Assembly: GCF_040096285.1 (NCBI RefSeq)
Contig: NZ_JBBMEY010000004.1
Coordinates: forward strand, 1-64,000
Direction of reading: 5' to 3'
DNA from: Ruminococcoides intestinihominis
GTDB taxonomy: Bacteria; Bacillota; Clostridia; Oscillospirales; Acutalibacteraceae
Length of the DNA: 64,000 nt
The notes under the pieces were generated by a model. That model was given only the letters and a program-made list of their open reading frames with translations, made no database searches and was not told where the DNA came from. Positions 27,006 to 36,902 of this stretch are shown one piece after another (position 1 is the first letter of the stretch; every line of letters starts with the position of its first letter). The position numbers and the translations under genes are program-made.

Positions 27006-28817
27006 TTAGTCTGAATCAAGTTTAAGAACTGCCATAAATGCTTCCTGTGGAACTTCAACAGAACCAAGCTGACGCATTCTCTTCTTACCTTCTTTTTGCT
27101 TTTCAAGTAGTTTCTTCTTACGAGTAATGTCACCACCGTAACATTTAGCAAGAACATCTTTACGCATAGCTTTAACAGTTTCTCTGGCAATAATCTTACC
27201 ACCGATACAAGCCTGAATTGGCACTTCAAATAACTGTCTTGGAATTTTTTCCTTTAGCTTTTCTGCCATTTTTCTTGCTCTGCCATATGCTTTATCTGCG
27301 TGAATAATAAATGAAAGTGCATCAATTACTTCACCGTTTAGCATAATGTCAAGTTTAACCAGCTGACTTTCTCTGTAATCCTTTAGTTCATAGTCAAAGG
27401 ATGCATAACCTCTTGTCCTGCTTTTTAGTGTGTCAAAGAAATCATAAATAATTTCAGCAAGTGGCATTTCATAGTGAATATCAACTCTATCTGAGTCAAT
27501 ATAATCCATACCCACAAAGATACCTCGTCTATCCTGACAAAGCTCCATAATGTTACCTACATATTCTGATGGTGCATAAATATGAGCATCAGTCATAGGT
27601 TCTTCAGCCTTTGCAATAAGTGCAGGGTCAGGGTAATTAGTAGGGTTACTAATCATTTCAACAGTACCGTCAGTTTTTGTAATTCTGTAACTAACTGATG
27701 GTGCAGTTGTAATAAGGTCAAGGTTGTATTCTCTTTCAAGTCTTTCTTGGATAATTTCCATATGAAGCAGACCTAAGAAACCACATCTAAAACCAAAGCC
27801 TAAAGCAACAGAAGTTTCTGCATCAAATGTTAGTGATGCGTCATTTAGCTTTAGCTTTTCCAAAGCATCTCGTAAGTCACCGTACTTTGCACCGTCAGCA
27901 GGATAGATACCACAGAATACCATTGACTGTGCTGCTCTGTAACCCGGTAAAGGTTCTTCTGCCGGATTAGATACAAGAGTAACTGTATCACCAACTTGTG
28001 CATCCTGTAGACTTTTGATAGATGCTGCAATATAACCAACTTCACCAGCATAAAGACCATCTCTCTGCTCAAGAGAGGTTGCTCTCATATAGCCACATTC
28101 AACAACTTGAAATGTACTGCCTGTTGCCATTAGCTTAAATTCATCACCCGGGTGAATTTGACCGTCTTTAACTCTAACATAAATAATAACACCCTTGTAG
28201 CTATCGTAGTAACTATCAAAGATTAATGCTCTTAGTGGGTCGTTGTAGTCACCTGTAGGGGCAGGTACATCACTGACAATTCTTTCCATAACATCGTGAA
28301 TGTTAAGTCCTGTCTTTGCTGATACACAAGGACAACCCTCTGCCGGAATACCGATAACATCTTCGATTTCTTTAATTACTCTGTCAGGGTCGGCACTTGG
28401 TAGGTCGATTTTGTTAACAACCGGTACAATCTCAAGACCACCGTCAACTGCAAGATATGTGTTAGCAAGGGTTTGAGCCTCAATACCCTGACTGGCATCA
28501 ACTACAAGCACAGCACCTTCACAAGCTGCAAGTGAACGAGATACTTCATAGTTAAAGTCAACATGACCCGGAGTGTCAATTAAGTTGAATTGATAAGTTT
28601 CACCATCATCTGCTTTGTACAGTAGTGTTACTGCGTGAGCCTTAATGGTGATACCTCTTTCTCTTTCAAGATCCATATCGTCAAGAATTTGGTCTTCCAT
28701 TTCTCTCTTTGCAACTGATTCTGTCTGTTCAAGAATACGGTCGGCAAGTGTGGATTTACCATGGTCGATATGAGCAATTATGCTGAAATTTCTAATTTTG
28801 TCTTGTGGAAATGACAT
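27006..28817 (-). CDS. lepA: Elongation factor 4 (LepA)
   Basis: 603 residues, the normal length. A ribosome-bound GTPase that back-translocates or rescues stalled elongation complexes. GTPase motifs: AHIDHGKSTLADRI (G1), ERERGITIKA (G2), DTPGHVDF (G3), NKIDLPSADPD (G4). The diagnostic C-terminal domain ends KKKLLEKQKEGKKRMRQLGSVEVPQEAFMAVL split over the last 40 residues. Single gene; the usual neighbour hemN/hemW is not here. Confidence 0.97.
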   Translation of the reverse strand: MSFPQDKIRNFSIIAHIDHGKSTLADRILEQTESVAKREMEDQILDDMDLERERGITIKAHAVTLLYKADDGETYQFNLIDTPGHVDFNYEVSRSLAACEGAVLVVDASQGIEAQTLANTYLAVDGGLEIVPVVNKIDLPSADPDRVIKEIEDVIGIPAEGCPCVSAKTGLNIHDVMERIVSDVPAPTGDYNDPLRALIFDSYYDSYKGVIIYVRVKDGQIHPGDEFKLMATGSTFQVVECGYMRATSLEQRDGLYAGEVGYIAASIKSLQDAQVGDTVTLVSNPAEEPLPGYRAAQSMVFCGIYPADGAKYGDLRDALEKLKLNDASLTFDAETSVALGFGFRCGFLGLLHMEIIQERLEREYNLDLITTAPSVSYRITKTDGTVEMISNPTNYPDPALIAKAEEPMTDAHIYAPSEYVGNIMELCQDRRGIFVGMDYIDSDRVDIHYEMPLAEIIYDFFDTLKSRTRGYASFDYELKDYRESQLVKLDIMLNGEVIDALSFIIHADKAYGRARKMAEKLKEKIPRQLFEVPIQACIGGKIIARETVKAMRKDVLAKCYGGDITRKKKLLEKQKEGKKRMRQLGSVEVPQEAFMAVLKLDSD

Positions 28818-28879
28818 ATAATCACCTTTATATTAAAACTTTCTTTTTTATTTACTATCCATATCATTATAACATATAA

Positions 28880-28907
28880 AAAATTGCCCGACAAGATGTC
28901 AGGCAAC
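28880..28907 (-). terminator. Terminator of the LCP gene
   Basis: On the minus strand TTGCCTGACA-TCT-TGTCGGGCAA followed by TTTTTTATATG. Confidence 0.85.
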
Positions 28908-28918
28908 TTCTTTAGATT

Positions 28919-30385
28919 TTATTTTAAATCTGTGTAAATGTAGTGAGAAATATCTTTCCTTGTGTCTTTCCAACTGTTCATTTGGATAATCCATGCACCT
29001 GCATCTGTAGTTCCATCTGTCCAACCTGAAGTTTCTTCCGGATAACACTTATCACTGGTTTTGTAGGTGAAGAACTTGTAACTGTATTTGATTAGCCAGT
29101 TTAAATCATTCTTGCTTAAATCAGTTAGGATGTATTTCTTTAGCTTGTTTGTAATAGCTTTGATTTCCTTAACGGAAGAATTCTTGTATGACTCAATAAG
29201 ACCCATTAACATTCTTCTTTGACGAGATGTTCTTGTAAAGTCTGAACCTGAGAACTGCTCTGAACCTCTGTCACGACAGAACCAAAGTGCCTGTTGACCG
29301 TTTAATTTCTGTGAACCATCCTTAACCTGTACTTCGCCGTAAGTACCGGCCTGACCGTTCTTGTTTAACTGCCAGTTAATGTAACCACATTCATCTTGAT
29401 CAAGCTGAACACTAACACCACCAAGGGCATCTACAATATCTTTAAACTTGCCAAAGCCTACTGAAATGTAGTTGTCAATCTTGATACCATAATTCTTTTC
29501 AATAGTTTTTACTGCTAACTGTGGACCACCATAAGCAAATGCAGCATTTAGCTTATCTTTGTTGTAGCCGTCAATATCAACATAAGTGTCACGCATAAAT
29601 GAACTAAACTTGATTTCCTTGTTGTTGCTGTCAATAGATACAAGAATCATTGAGTCTGAACGGCTAGTGCCATTGTCAGGTGCATCAGTACCTAGCAGAA
29701 TAATATTCTTAACTGCAGGGTTAGTGTAGCACTTAACACCATCAACCTTTACGGTAGTAGTTTTACCTCTCTTAATGTCAAGACCTGTTGTATCGAACTT
29801 ACCGTTGTGCCAACCGTTTTTACTGTCAAATGTGTAGTTTAAGTACAGTTTGCCTGACATATCGGAATTGCTGATTTTAAAAGTGAATTTATCTGTTTTC
29901 TTTGGTAGGTCTGTAGTATGAGAATCTAGTTTTGCATTTTTGTAAGTTTTGTTTACAACTTCCTTTGCGTAATCCTCAGGAAAACCACCTACAGCAGTAT
30001 ATTCAATATTTTTTAAGTCATAGCTTATGGAATCAAGTTTATAAGACTCTTTAGAGTCCTTTTCTTTAGTGTATTTTAGGTCAACAGGAAAGCCCTTAAC
30101 TTCATAAGTATCATTTGTTAAATCAGCCTTTGCAGTTAGAGAAAGTTCCTCATCACCTGAATTTGCTTTGTTTTTGTCATAGTCAATGCTTTCAACTTTA
30201 AAGTCGAAGTTAAAGCCACTAATCTTTTGACTTGTTAAGCCTTTATCATTCTGTAAATCCTTTACCATTCTTGACTCGCTAAGTGACATAGGATTTCTCA
30301 ATACAAAATAAAGTGTTACTGCAATAGCTGCAACAACCACAACCCCTAGAATAGAGAAAAGTATTATTTTAGATTTTTTACCCAT
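28919..30385 (-). CDS. LytR-CpsA-Psr (LCP) family glycopolymer transferase
   Basis: 488 residues. A signal-anchor helix lies at residues ~5-28, then a ~190-residue extracellular region of unknown fold, then the LCP domain (~225-400): NIILLGTDAPDNGTSRSDSMILVSI, FMRDTYVDIDGYNKDKLNAAFAYGG, GVSVQLDQDECGYINW and the Arg-rich DFTRTSRQRRMLMGLI. The conserved Asp and Arg residues that bind the pyrophosphate lipid are kept. LCP enzymes attach wall teichoic acids or capsule to peptidoglycan. The long N-terminal domain is unusual. It stands close to ddl-murF, in keeping with a cell-wall role. Confidence 0.9.
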   Translation of the reverse strand: MGKKSKIILFSILGVVVVAAIAVTLYFVLRNPMSLSESRMVKDLQNDKGLTSQKISGFNFDFKVESIDYDKNKANSGDEELSLTAKADLTNDTYEVKGFPVDLKYTKEKDSKESYKLDSISYDLKNIEYTAVGGFPEDYAKEVVNKTYKNAKLDSHTTDLPKKTDKFTFKISNSDMSGKLYLNYTFDSKNGWHNGKFDTTGLDIKRGKTTTVKVDGVKCYTNPAVKNIILLGTDAPDNGTSRSDSMILVSIDSNNKEIKFSSFMRDTYVDIDGYNKDKLNAAFAYGGPQLAVKTIEKNYGIKIDNYISVGFGKFKDIVDALGGVSVQLDQDECGYINWQLNKNGQAGTYGEVQVKDGSQKLNGQQALWFCRDRGSEQFSGSDFTRTSRQRRMLMGLIESYKNSSVKEIKAITNKLKKYILTDLSKNDLNWLIKYSYKFFTYKTSDKCYPEETSGWTDGTTDAGAWIIQMNSWKDTRKDISHYIYTDLK

Positions 30386-30520
30386 ATTATCAAATTACCC
30401 TCCTTGAATTTTAGCAAAATTCCATAATGGAATTATACCACTATACAATATATAATATCAATACTTGTTACAACATTGATATATAAATGTGCTTATTATT
30501 ATATGTATGTAAAAAGTAAT

Positions 30521-30545
30521 AAAAAAATCAGCCCTAAGGGCTGAT
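30521..30545 (-). terminator. Terminator of ddl-murF
   Basis: On the minus strand ATCAGCCC-TTA-GGGCTGAT followed by TTTTTTATT. Confidence 0.88.
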
Positions 30546-30552
30546 AGTTAAT

Positions 30553-31908
30553 TTATTCTGTAATTGCTTTTACAATTTCTTCAAAGTGCATTGAATGACT
30601 GGCTTTAATAAGAATTGCATCATTGGTTTTTAAAATGTTTGGTAATTCTTTAATCAAACTTTCGTTATTATCAAAGTGATAACCCTTAGTATTCTTTAGC
30701 TGACTTTGCATTTCTTTTGCTAAGTCACCAACTGTAATCAGCACATCAATCTTACATTCTTCAGCTTTAGCACCAACTTCCTTGTGTAAAGCAATTTCGT
30801 CCTTGCCAAGTTCCTTCATATCACCAAGAATACATACTTTTCTAGGGTTGCTAAAGTTAGCAATTGTGTCAATAGATGCTTTAGTAGAAGTAGGGTTAGC
30901 GTTGTAACAGTCATCAATTACTGTGTATTTGTCAGTTTTGATAACATTGTTTCTGCCACCGATTGTACTGTAACTTTCGATACCTCTGACAATTTCTTTA
31001 TCAGTCATTCCAAGGTATTTACCTATAGCAACTGAAGCCATTGCATTTGCTACCATATGGTTACCGATAGCAGGTACAGTAACAGGAATACTTTTGCCAT
31101 CAAAATGCAGATTACACTTGATGCCATTTTCACTGTTGTTTTCTATAATTTCACCGTAATATTTGTTTGTATCATTAAGGCCATAGAAAGTAGGGGCAAT
31201 ACCATTGTACTCTTTAACTGTACTTAACTTGTCATCATCGCCACACAAGAAGATTTTGCCGTCTTTCTGCATATTTTTAAACATTTCTGTTTTAGCCTTT
31301 AGTACACCGGCTCTGTCACCTAAATTTTCTAGGTGACAACAACCAATGTTAGTGATAACACAAATGTTAGGCTTAACTATTTTGGAAAGTCTGGTCATTT
31401 CACCAAAGTCGGAAATACCCATTTCAATAATAGCTACTTCTGTATCTTCTTCCATAGCAAATAGTGTAAGTGGTACACCAAGTTCATTGTTAAAGTTACC
31501 TTGTGTTTTGTGTACCTTAAATTTTTCCTTTAATACTGATGCCAACATTTCCTTAGTGGAAGTTTTACCAACACTACCTGTTACACCAATGAAAGGAATT
31601 GTGAAAAGACTTCTGTAGTATTCTGCAATATCCTTAACTGCTTGTAATGTGCTTTCAACTACAATCTGTGGAATATCACAATCTACTTTTTCTTCAACTA
31701 ATGCACAAACTGCACCTTGACTGTATGTCATAGGCACAAACTTGTGACCATCAACCTTTTCACCTTTAATAGCAACAAACATAGAATTTTCTTTTGCTTG
31801 TCTTGAGTCGGTAACAATAGAAGTTACCTTAGTATTTAGATTTTCTTCTGCACCGATAAAGTTACCGTTACAGCTATCCAGTATTTCTTTTATAGTTATA
31901 GCTTTCAT
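30553..31908 (-). CDS. murF: UDP-N-acetylmuramoyl-tripeptide--D-alanyl-D-alanine ligase
   Basis: 451 residues. It adds D-Ala-D-Ala to the UDP-MurNAc tripeptide, the last cytoplasmic precursor step. ATP loop GVTGSVGKTSTKEM near residue 107; NFNNELGVPLTL (~140); YNANPTSTKAS (~325) is the MurF-type C-terminal motif. The start lies 1 base after the ddl stop codon, so the two are translationally coupled; substrate supply and use are joined in one operon. murE is found separately at 58.3 kb. Confidence 0.96.
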   Translation of the reverse strand: MKAITIKEILDSCNGNFIGAEENLNTKVTSIVTDSRQAKENSMFVAIKGEKVDGHKFVPMTYSQGAVCALVEEKVDCDIPQIVVESTLQAVKDIAEYYRSLFTIPFIGVTGSVGKTSTKEMLASVLKEKFKVHKTQGNFNNELGVPLTLFAMEEDTEVAIIEMGISDFGEMTRLSKIVKPNICVITNIGCCHLENLGDRAGVLKAKTEMFKNMQKDGKIFLCGDDDKLSTVKEYNGIAPTFYGLNDTNKYYGEIIENNSENGIKCNLHFDGKSIPVTVPAIGNHMVANAMASVAIGKYLGMTDKEIVRGIESYSTIGGRNNVIKTDKYTVIDDCYNANPTSTKASIDTIANFSNPRKVCILGDMKELGKDEIALHKEVGAKAEECKIDVLITVGDLAKEMQSQLKNTKGYHFDNNESLIKELPNILKTNDAILIKASHSMHFEEIVKAITE

Positions 31909-31909
31909 A

Positions 31910-32959
31910 TTACTTATACTTCTTTAATGATACTTCAATAATCTGTTCGCATAGGTCTTCATAATTTGTACCGAGAACTAATGCTTCCTGTGGTAGTAGG
32001 CTTGTAGGTGTCATACCGGGTAGTGAGTTAGCCTCCAGACAGTATGTATTGTTATCCTTATCTAGTAGGAAGTCAATTCTTGCATAAGAGTCCAAATTAA
32101 GTGCCTTGAATGCCTTTTCAGCTTCACTTTGCATTTTCTTTGTAACTTCTTCTGATAATTCGGCAGGACATACATCCTTAGTTTTACCTGCCTGATACTT
32201 GTTTACATAATCATAGAAACCACTTTCAGGGATAATTTCAATAATAGGAAGTGCTTTGCCTTCAATTAAACCGATAGAAAATTCTCTACCTTTAATATAT
32301 TCTTCAACAACAACTTCATCTTCCCAAGCAAAAGCCTCATCCATTGCTTTGTCAAAGTCTTTCTTGTCCTCAACAATAGAAACACCAACAGAAGAACCAC
32401 CGTTACAAGGTTTTACAACACAAGGGAAGTTGTTCCACTTATCAATTGTACCGTTTTCCTTGTCAGCAGGAGTGAAAATTTCACCCTCGGGAACAGAAAC
32501 TCTGTTTTGCTTTAGAACACTTTTTGTAACACCCTTGTTCATTGCAATTGCACAACCAAGGTAGTTAGGACCTGTATATTTAATTCCAAGCATATCAAGT
32601 GTAGCTTGAATTTGACCATTCTCGCCAACACCACCATGTAAAGCTAAGAATGTAATATCTGCTTTTCTGCAAATATCAGCAACATTGTCACCTAGGAAAC
32701 AGTCGCTCTGATTTTTTCTTGATGCCTTAACAGCCTTTAAATCAGGTACAAGCTCATCAACAGTTATATCACCGGCAAATGAATAGTTGTTCTCAAATAG
32801 TTCATCAATATCACAAGGTGATTCCTCGTAACCCATAAATACATCAAGAAGAACAACGTTGTGACCTTTCTTTCTTAATGCGTTATATACTTGCTTACCG
32901 GAAACTATGGATACATTTCTTTCGCTACATAGTCCACCGGCTAATACTACAATTTTCAT
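31910..32959 (-). CDS. ddl: D-alanine--D-alanine ligase
   Basis: 349 residues, ATP-grasp family. It makes the D-Ala-D-Ala dipeptide used by MurF. LHGGVGENGQIQ (~residue 104), CNGGSSVGVSIV (~180), FSIGLIEG and YCLEANSLPGMTPTSL (~305-320) are Ddl signatures. The last includes the loop that places the second D-Ala; the family residue there is compatible with D-Ala rather than D-Lac formation, but I would not rest on it. First gene of ddl-murF. Confidence 0.96.
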   Translation of the reverse strand: MKIVVLAGGLCSERNVSIVSGKQVYNALRKKGHNVVLLDVFMGYEESPCDIDELFENNYSFAGDITVDELVPDLKAVKASRKNQSDCFLGDNVADICRKADITFLALHGGVGENGQIQATLDMLGIKYTGPNYLGCAIAMNKGVTKSVLKQNRVSVPEGEIFTPADKENGTIDKWNNFPCVVKPCNGGSSVGVSIVEDKKDFDKAMDEAFAWEDEVVVEEYIKGREFSIGLIEGKALPIIEIIPESGFYDYVNKYQAGKTKDVCPAELSEEVTKKMQSEAEKAFKALNLDSYARIDFLLDKDNNTYCLEANSLPGMTPTSLLPQEALVLGTNYEDLCEQIIEVSLKKYK

Positions 32960-33452
32960 TTCTTACTCTCCTATATATCTTAGGCTAAATTTTAATACCG
33001 TTTTATTATAATACATTTAATATGAAAATTCAATTGACATATATACAAAGTAAAGTTTGATTTAAAGTTCTTATTTATACAATGTGGGAAATCCACAACT
33101 TGCATTAATATTGTATAGAAGAATTAATAGGTCAGTATTTATGGGGTTTATAATTAAACTGTTCAATTATATAAATGAATGTTAAATAATTGTTAGCTTT
33201 TTGTTTTCCAACATTTAATCTGTGCAAAACAAAAAATAAAAGGTAGAATGTGGGAAATCCAAATTAGCAAATGTAGGTAATATAGGGGTAAGCTTATTAA
33301 CAATTAATTCATTAACAGAATTATATATAGTCATAATAGTATAAAAATAGTTAGGTATGTGGAAATTATTATATTTATATTGGCACAATGCACAAACGAA
33401 AGAGTCTTTTGTTGTACAAGTCTACAAAAGTCCAAAAAAAAGAAAATAATGC
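32960..33452. other. Long regulatory intergenic region upstream of the sugar operon
   Basis: About 490 AT-rich bases without a gene between two divergent transcripts. It holds the palindrome TGTGGGAAATCCACA (33083-33097), a partial second copy (33249-33261), and TGTGCAAA (33221) and TGCACAAA (33389) elements. The last two recur upstream of malE. No RNA structure stands out. Confidence 0.5.
33083..33097. promoter_or_regulatory. Palindromic operator candidate, with partial repeat at 33249
   Basis: TGTGG-GAAAT-CCACA is a perfect inverted repeat. TGTGGGAAATCCA recurs at 33249-33261 and TGTGGAAATT at about 33357. Spacing between copies 1 and 2 is 166 bases. The binding protein is unknown. Confidence 0.5.
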
Positions 33453-33481
33453 TTGAAATCAACAAATAGTAGGTGTATTAT
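33453..33481 (+). promoter_or_regulatory. Promoter of the ydj-like sugar operon
   Basis: TTGAAA, 17 bases, TATTAT, about 65 bases before the first start codon. Confidence 0.7.
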
Positions 33482-33501
33482 ATAGGTGTCAAATAAATAA
33501 A

Positions 33502-33518
33502 GCCCTTCGATAAAGGGC
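33502..33518 (+). promoter_or_regulatory. 5' UTR hairpin of the sugar operon
   Basis: GCCCTT-CGATA-AAGGGC close to the expected 5' end and followed by AAAAAATT, not a T tract. More likely an mRNA-protecting stem than a terminator. Confidence 0.45.
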
Positions 33519-33548
33519 AAAAAATTAATTCATAAAGGAGATTTATTT

Positions 33549-34646
33549 ATGCATGCTTTAAAAAGATTCGGAACAGCATTTGGTGGCTACAAGATGATGG
33601 AAAACTATCCGGAACCAGAATGTGGTCCAGACGACATTATCCTTGAGATCAAGGCAGCAGCAATTTGTGGTGCTGACATGAAACACTGGGGTGTTGACAA
33701 CGGTTATGATGATACAAACTGTGAAGGTCAACAGCAGTCAGTTCGTGGTCATGAATTCGCAGGTGAAATCGTAAAGGTTGGCGAAAACGTAAAAGACTGG
33801 CACGTAGGTCAGAGAGTTGTATCAGACAACAGTGCTCATGTTTGTGGTGTTTGTCCGGCTTGTGAACAGGGTGACTTCCTATGTTGTGAACACAAGGTTA
33901 ACCTTGGTCTAGACAACAACACATGGGGTGGCGGTTTCTCAAAGTACTGTAAAGTACCAGGTGAAATCCTAGCAATTCACAAACACGCAATTTGGGAAAT
34001 CCCAGAAGGTGTTAAGTATGAAGAAGCAGCAGTTCTTGACCCTATCTGTAATGCTTACAAGGCAGTTGCTCAGCAGTCACACCTAATTCCTGGTCAGGAC
34101 GTTGTAGTATTCGGTACAGGTCCACTTGGTCTATTCTCAGTACAGATTGCAAAGCTAATGGGTGCTGTAAACATTGTTATGGTTGGTCTTGACGATGATG
34201 TAGAAGTTAGATTCCCTGTTGCTATGGAACTTGGTGCTACACATTGTGTTAACGGTTCTAAGGAAGATGTTGTTGCTAGATGTACAGAAATCTGTGGCAG
34301 AGATAACCTAGGTTTAGTTATTGAATGTTCAGGTGCTAATGTAGCTCTTAAGCAGGCACTTGAAATGACAAGACCAAACGCAGAAATCGTTAGAGTTGGT
34401 ATGGGCTTCAAGCCACTTGAATTCTCAATCAACGATGTAACATCTTGGAACAAGAGCATTATAGGTCATATGGCTTATGACTCAACTTCTTGGAGAAACT
34501 GTATCAGACTTCTTCAGTCAGGTCAGATTAAGGTTCAGCCAATGATTACTCACAGAATTGGTCTTTCACAGTGGAAGGAAGGCTTCGATGCAATGGCAAA
34601 GAAGAAAGCTATTAAGGTTATCTTCCATTACGATTACAACGACTAA
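33549..34646 (+). CDS. Zinc-dependent alcohol/polyol dehydrogenase (MDR family)
   Basis: 365 residues. Medium-chain dehydrogenase with catalytic zinc ligands in ICGADMKHW and RGHEFAGE, a structural zinc cluster CGVCPACEQGDFLCC (residues ~98-112), and a Rossmann motif VVFGTGPLGLFSVQIAKLMG (~180-199). It oxidises a secondary alcohol of a sugar or polyol with NAD(P). First gene of a seven-gene operon and, with the second dehydrogenase at 36988, reminiscent of YdjL/YdjJ of E. coli. Exact substrate unknown. Confidence 0.88.
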   Translation: MHALKRFGTAFGGYKMMENYPEPECGPDDIILEIKAAAICGADMKHWGVDNGYDDTNCEGQQQSVRGHEFAGEIVKVGENVKDWHVGQRVVSDNSAHVCGVCPACEQGDFLCCEHKVNLGLDNNTWGGGFSKYCKVPGEILAIHKHAIWEIPEGVKYEEAAVLDPICNAYKAVAQQSHLIPGQDVVVFGTGPLGLFSVQIAKLMGAVNIVMVGLDDDVEVRFPVAMELGATHCVNGSKEDVVARCTEICGRDNLGLVIECSGANVALKQALEMTRPNAEIVRVGMGFKPLEFSINDVTSWNKSIIGHMAYDSTSWRNCIRLLQSGQIKVQPMITHRIGLSQWKEGFDAMAKKKAIKVIFHYDYND

Positions 34647-34695
34647 TAGTTAATTAAAAAGGTATTGATATAAGGTTTATATAGAGGGTATAAAA

Positions 34696-35400
34696 ATGAG
34701 AAAACTTTTGATTGCTCCTTCAGTGGGCTGTTGTGATTTATTTCATGTTGAAGAACAAATGAAGATAATCAATGAAAAATCAGATTTTCTTCATATGGAT
34801 ATTAAAGATGGCGTATATGTTCCAAGTTATGGTATTGGACCTGATTACTTAGATTATCTTAATAAACATATTGATAACCTAAAGCCAATGGATGCTCACT
34901 TAATGGTTAAACATCCTCAACAGTATCTTGAAACATTCGCTAAAGCAGGTGCTACTTACATTACACCTCACACAGATTGTATCGAAGGCGATGCTTTCGT
35001 AACAATCAACAAGATTAAAGAGTTAGGATGCAAAGCCGGTGTTGCTTTAAGTCCATCAGTTCCACTGGAAGCAATCGAGTTTTATCTTCCATTACTTGAT
35101 AAGGTAACAATAATGATTGTTGATCCCGGCATTTCAGGACAGAAGGTTGATCCTCAGATGTTTGTTAAGATTAAGAAGTTGGCAAAGATTAGAAAAGAAA
35201 GAAATCTAAACTTCTTAATTGAAGCAGACGGTTCAATGAACAAGGAACTATATGCTCCACTTTATAAAGCAGGTGCTGATATGGTTATTCTTGGACCTCC
35301 TGCTCTTTGGAACAAGGATGAAGATTTCTCAAAGGCTTGGGAAATTATGGAAAATGAAGTTGAAACGGAACTTCAGGGTGTCGAAAGGGATGCAATCTGA
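34696..35400 (+). CDS. Ribulose-phosphate 3-epimerase family protein (AlsE-like)
   Basis: 234 residues, (beta/alpha)8 barrel. Metal/catalytic residues of the family are present: SDFLHMDIKDGVYVP (His and Asp, about residue 33-37), DAHLMV (His ~66), MIVDPGISGQ (Asp ~141) and the phosphate loop EADGSM plus GADMVILGPPAL near 195. It should epimerise a ketose 6-phosphate at C3 as Rpe or D-allulose-6-phosphate epimerase do. Position in a sugar operon favours an AlsE-type role over housekeeping Rpe. The E. coli ydj cluster has no such gene, so this is an addition. Confidence 0.85.
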   Translation: MRKLLIAPSVGCCDLFHVEEQMKIINEKSDFLHMDIKDGVYVPSYGIGPDYLDYLNKHIDNLKPMDAHLMVKHPQQYLETFAKAGATYITPHTDCIEGDAFVTINKIKELGCKAGVALSPSVPLEAIEFYLPLLDKVTIMIVDPGISGQKVDPQMFVKIKKLAKIRKERNLNFLIEADGSMNKELYAPLYKAGADMVILGPPALWNKDEDFSKAWEIMENEVETELQGVERDAI

Positions 35401-35451
35401 ATGAGGAATTAAAAGTTACGGAAACTTTTAAAAAATAAAAAGGAGAAAATA

Positions 35452-36864
35452 ATGGGTAAAAAAACAAATGCAAACATTGGTGCGAGGTTAGACCGTTTAC
35501 CTCAATCTAAATGGCATATCAAAATGTGGCTAGTTACAGCATTCGCACTTCTAGTATGCTGGTCAAACGGTATCGGTGGCGCAGTTCAAAATATTTTGAA
35601 CGAAATAGGTTGGTTTGAAGGTAGTGCAGGACTACTTGCTATGTGGGGTACTTCTTACACTATTGGTCAGTTATTTGGTGCACTTATTGGTGGCCCAATC
35701 GGTGATAAGATTGGTAGAAAGAAAAGTATTCTTCTTTACGAAGCAATTCATATCATCGCTATGATCGGTGGTGCTTGTTCACCTAACGTCTACGTACTAT
35801 TCGTATTCAGAGTAATTCAGGGTATAGCTCTTGGTGCTCTCCTAGTTGTTCTATTCGCCGGCTTTACAGAATATGTTCCTGGTAAGAACCGTGGTACATG
35901 GTCAAGCCGTACATCATTCATCGGTAACTGGGCTCACCCAATCTGCAATGGTATTGCACTTCTAATCGTTTCAGCAGGCGTTAGCCAGGCAATGAACTGG
36001 AGAATCCAGTTTATGATTCCATCAATCCTATCAATCATCGCATCAATTATCATCTATGTTAAATTCCCAGAATCTCCAAGATGGTTAGAATCTCAGGGTA
36101 GAGTAGAAGAAGCAGATGCTATTATGACAAAGATCGAAAAGGAAATCGAAAAGTCAACAGGCAAGGCTCTTCCTCCGGTTCAGGAAGTATCAGAAAAGCC
36201 AGTTAAGAAGCTTCCTTATTCAGCTCTATTCAAGGGCAAACTTCTAAAGAGAACTATAGTTGGTTCACTTGTACTTATCGGTATGAACACAATCCAGTAC
36301 ACACTAATGAACTGGATGCCTACACTACTATCAAGCTGGGGCTATGATACAAAAGACTCACAGTTTATGACAATGTTTGGTCTATTCGGTGCTCCATTCG
36401 GTATCTTCATCGCTTCTCTAATTATGGATAAGCTACCTCGTAAGGTTACCGGTGTTGCCTTACTAGTATTAATGGCCGGTTTAGGTATTGCAACAGGTAC
36501 TTTAGCTCCTTCTCTAGGTGTTACAGGTATCATCGTTATGACATTCATCCTAAACACAGTTATTTATATGTATGTTTGCTACGCATCAGCAGTTTATGTT
36601 CCAGAAATGTGGCCAACATCAGCTAAGCTATCAGGTTCAGGTTTCTGTAATGCAATGGGTCGTGTAAGTAATGTTATCTTCCTATCACTTATCCCAACAA
36701 TCGCAGGTACAGTAAGTAATGCTGACGGTACAGCATCATTCAACACACCTGGTAATGTATTTATCGTTATCGCAGTTATCGCAGCAGTAATCGCAGTTTC
36801 TATCATCTTCCTAGGTGTTGAAACAAGAGGCGAATCTGTTGAAGAAATCGGTAATGTTGACTAA
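35452..36864 (+). CDS. MFS sugar transporter
   Basis: 470 residues, 12 predicted membrane helices. Motif A between helices 2 and 3 is GGPIGDKIGRKKS (~residue 80), and PESPRWLESQGR (~200) is the sugar-porter family motif. VETRGESVEEI at the end is also typical. It would import the operon's substrate with a cation. Third gene of the operon; corresponds to YdjE/YdjK in gene content. Confidence 0.9.
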   Translation: MGKKTNANIGARLDRLPQSKWHIKMWLVTAFALLVCWSNGIGGAVQNILNEIGWFEGSAGLLAMWGTSYTIGQLFGALIGGPIGDKIGRKKSILLYEAIHIIAMIGGACSPNVYVLFVFRVIQGIALGALLVVLFAGFTEYVPGKNRGTWSSRTSFIGNWAHPICNGIALLIVSAGVSQAMNWRIQFMIPSILSIIASIIIYVKFPESPRWLESQGRVEEADAIMTKIEKEIEKSTGKALPPVQEVSEKPVKKLPYSALFKGKLLKRTIVGSLVLIGMNTIQYTLMNWMPTLLSSWGYDTKDSQFMTMFGLFGAPFGIFIASLIMDKLPRKVTGVALLVLMAGLGIATGTLAPSLGVTGIIVMTFILNTVIYMYVCYASAVYVPEMWPTSAKLSGSGFCNAMGRVSNVIFLSLIPTIAGTVSNADGTASFNTPGNVFIVIAVIAAVIAVSIIFLGVETRGESVEEIGNVD

Positions 36865-36902
36865 TTAAAATTTATTAAGAGAGAAAATATTAAAAAGCAG
36901 GT

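Noticed and set aside
34696..35400. Housekeeping ribulose-phosphate 3-epimerase (rpe)
   Set aside because: Position within a sugar operon and divergence around the substrate loop favour an AlsE-type paralogue; the family call is kept but not the gene symbol.
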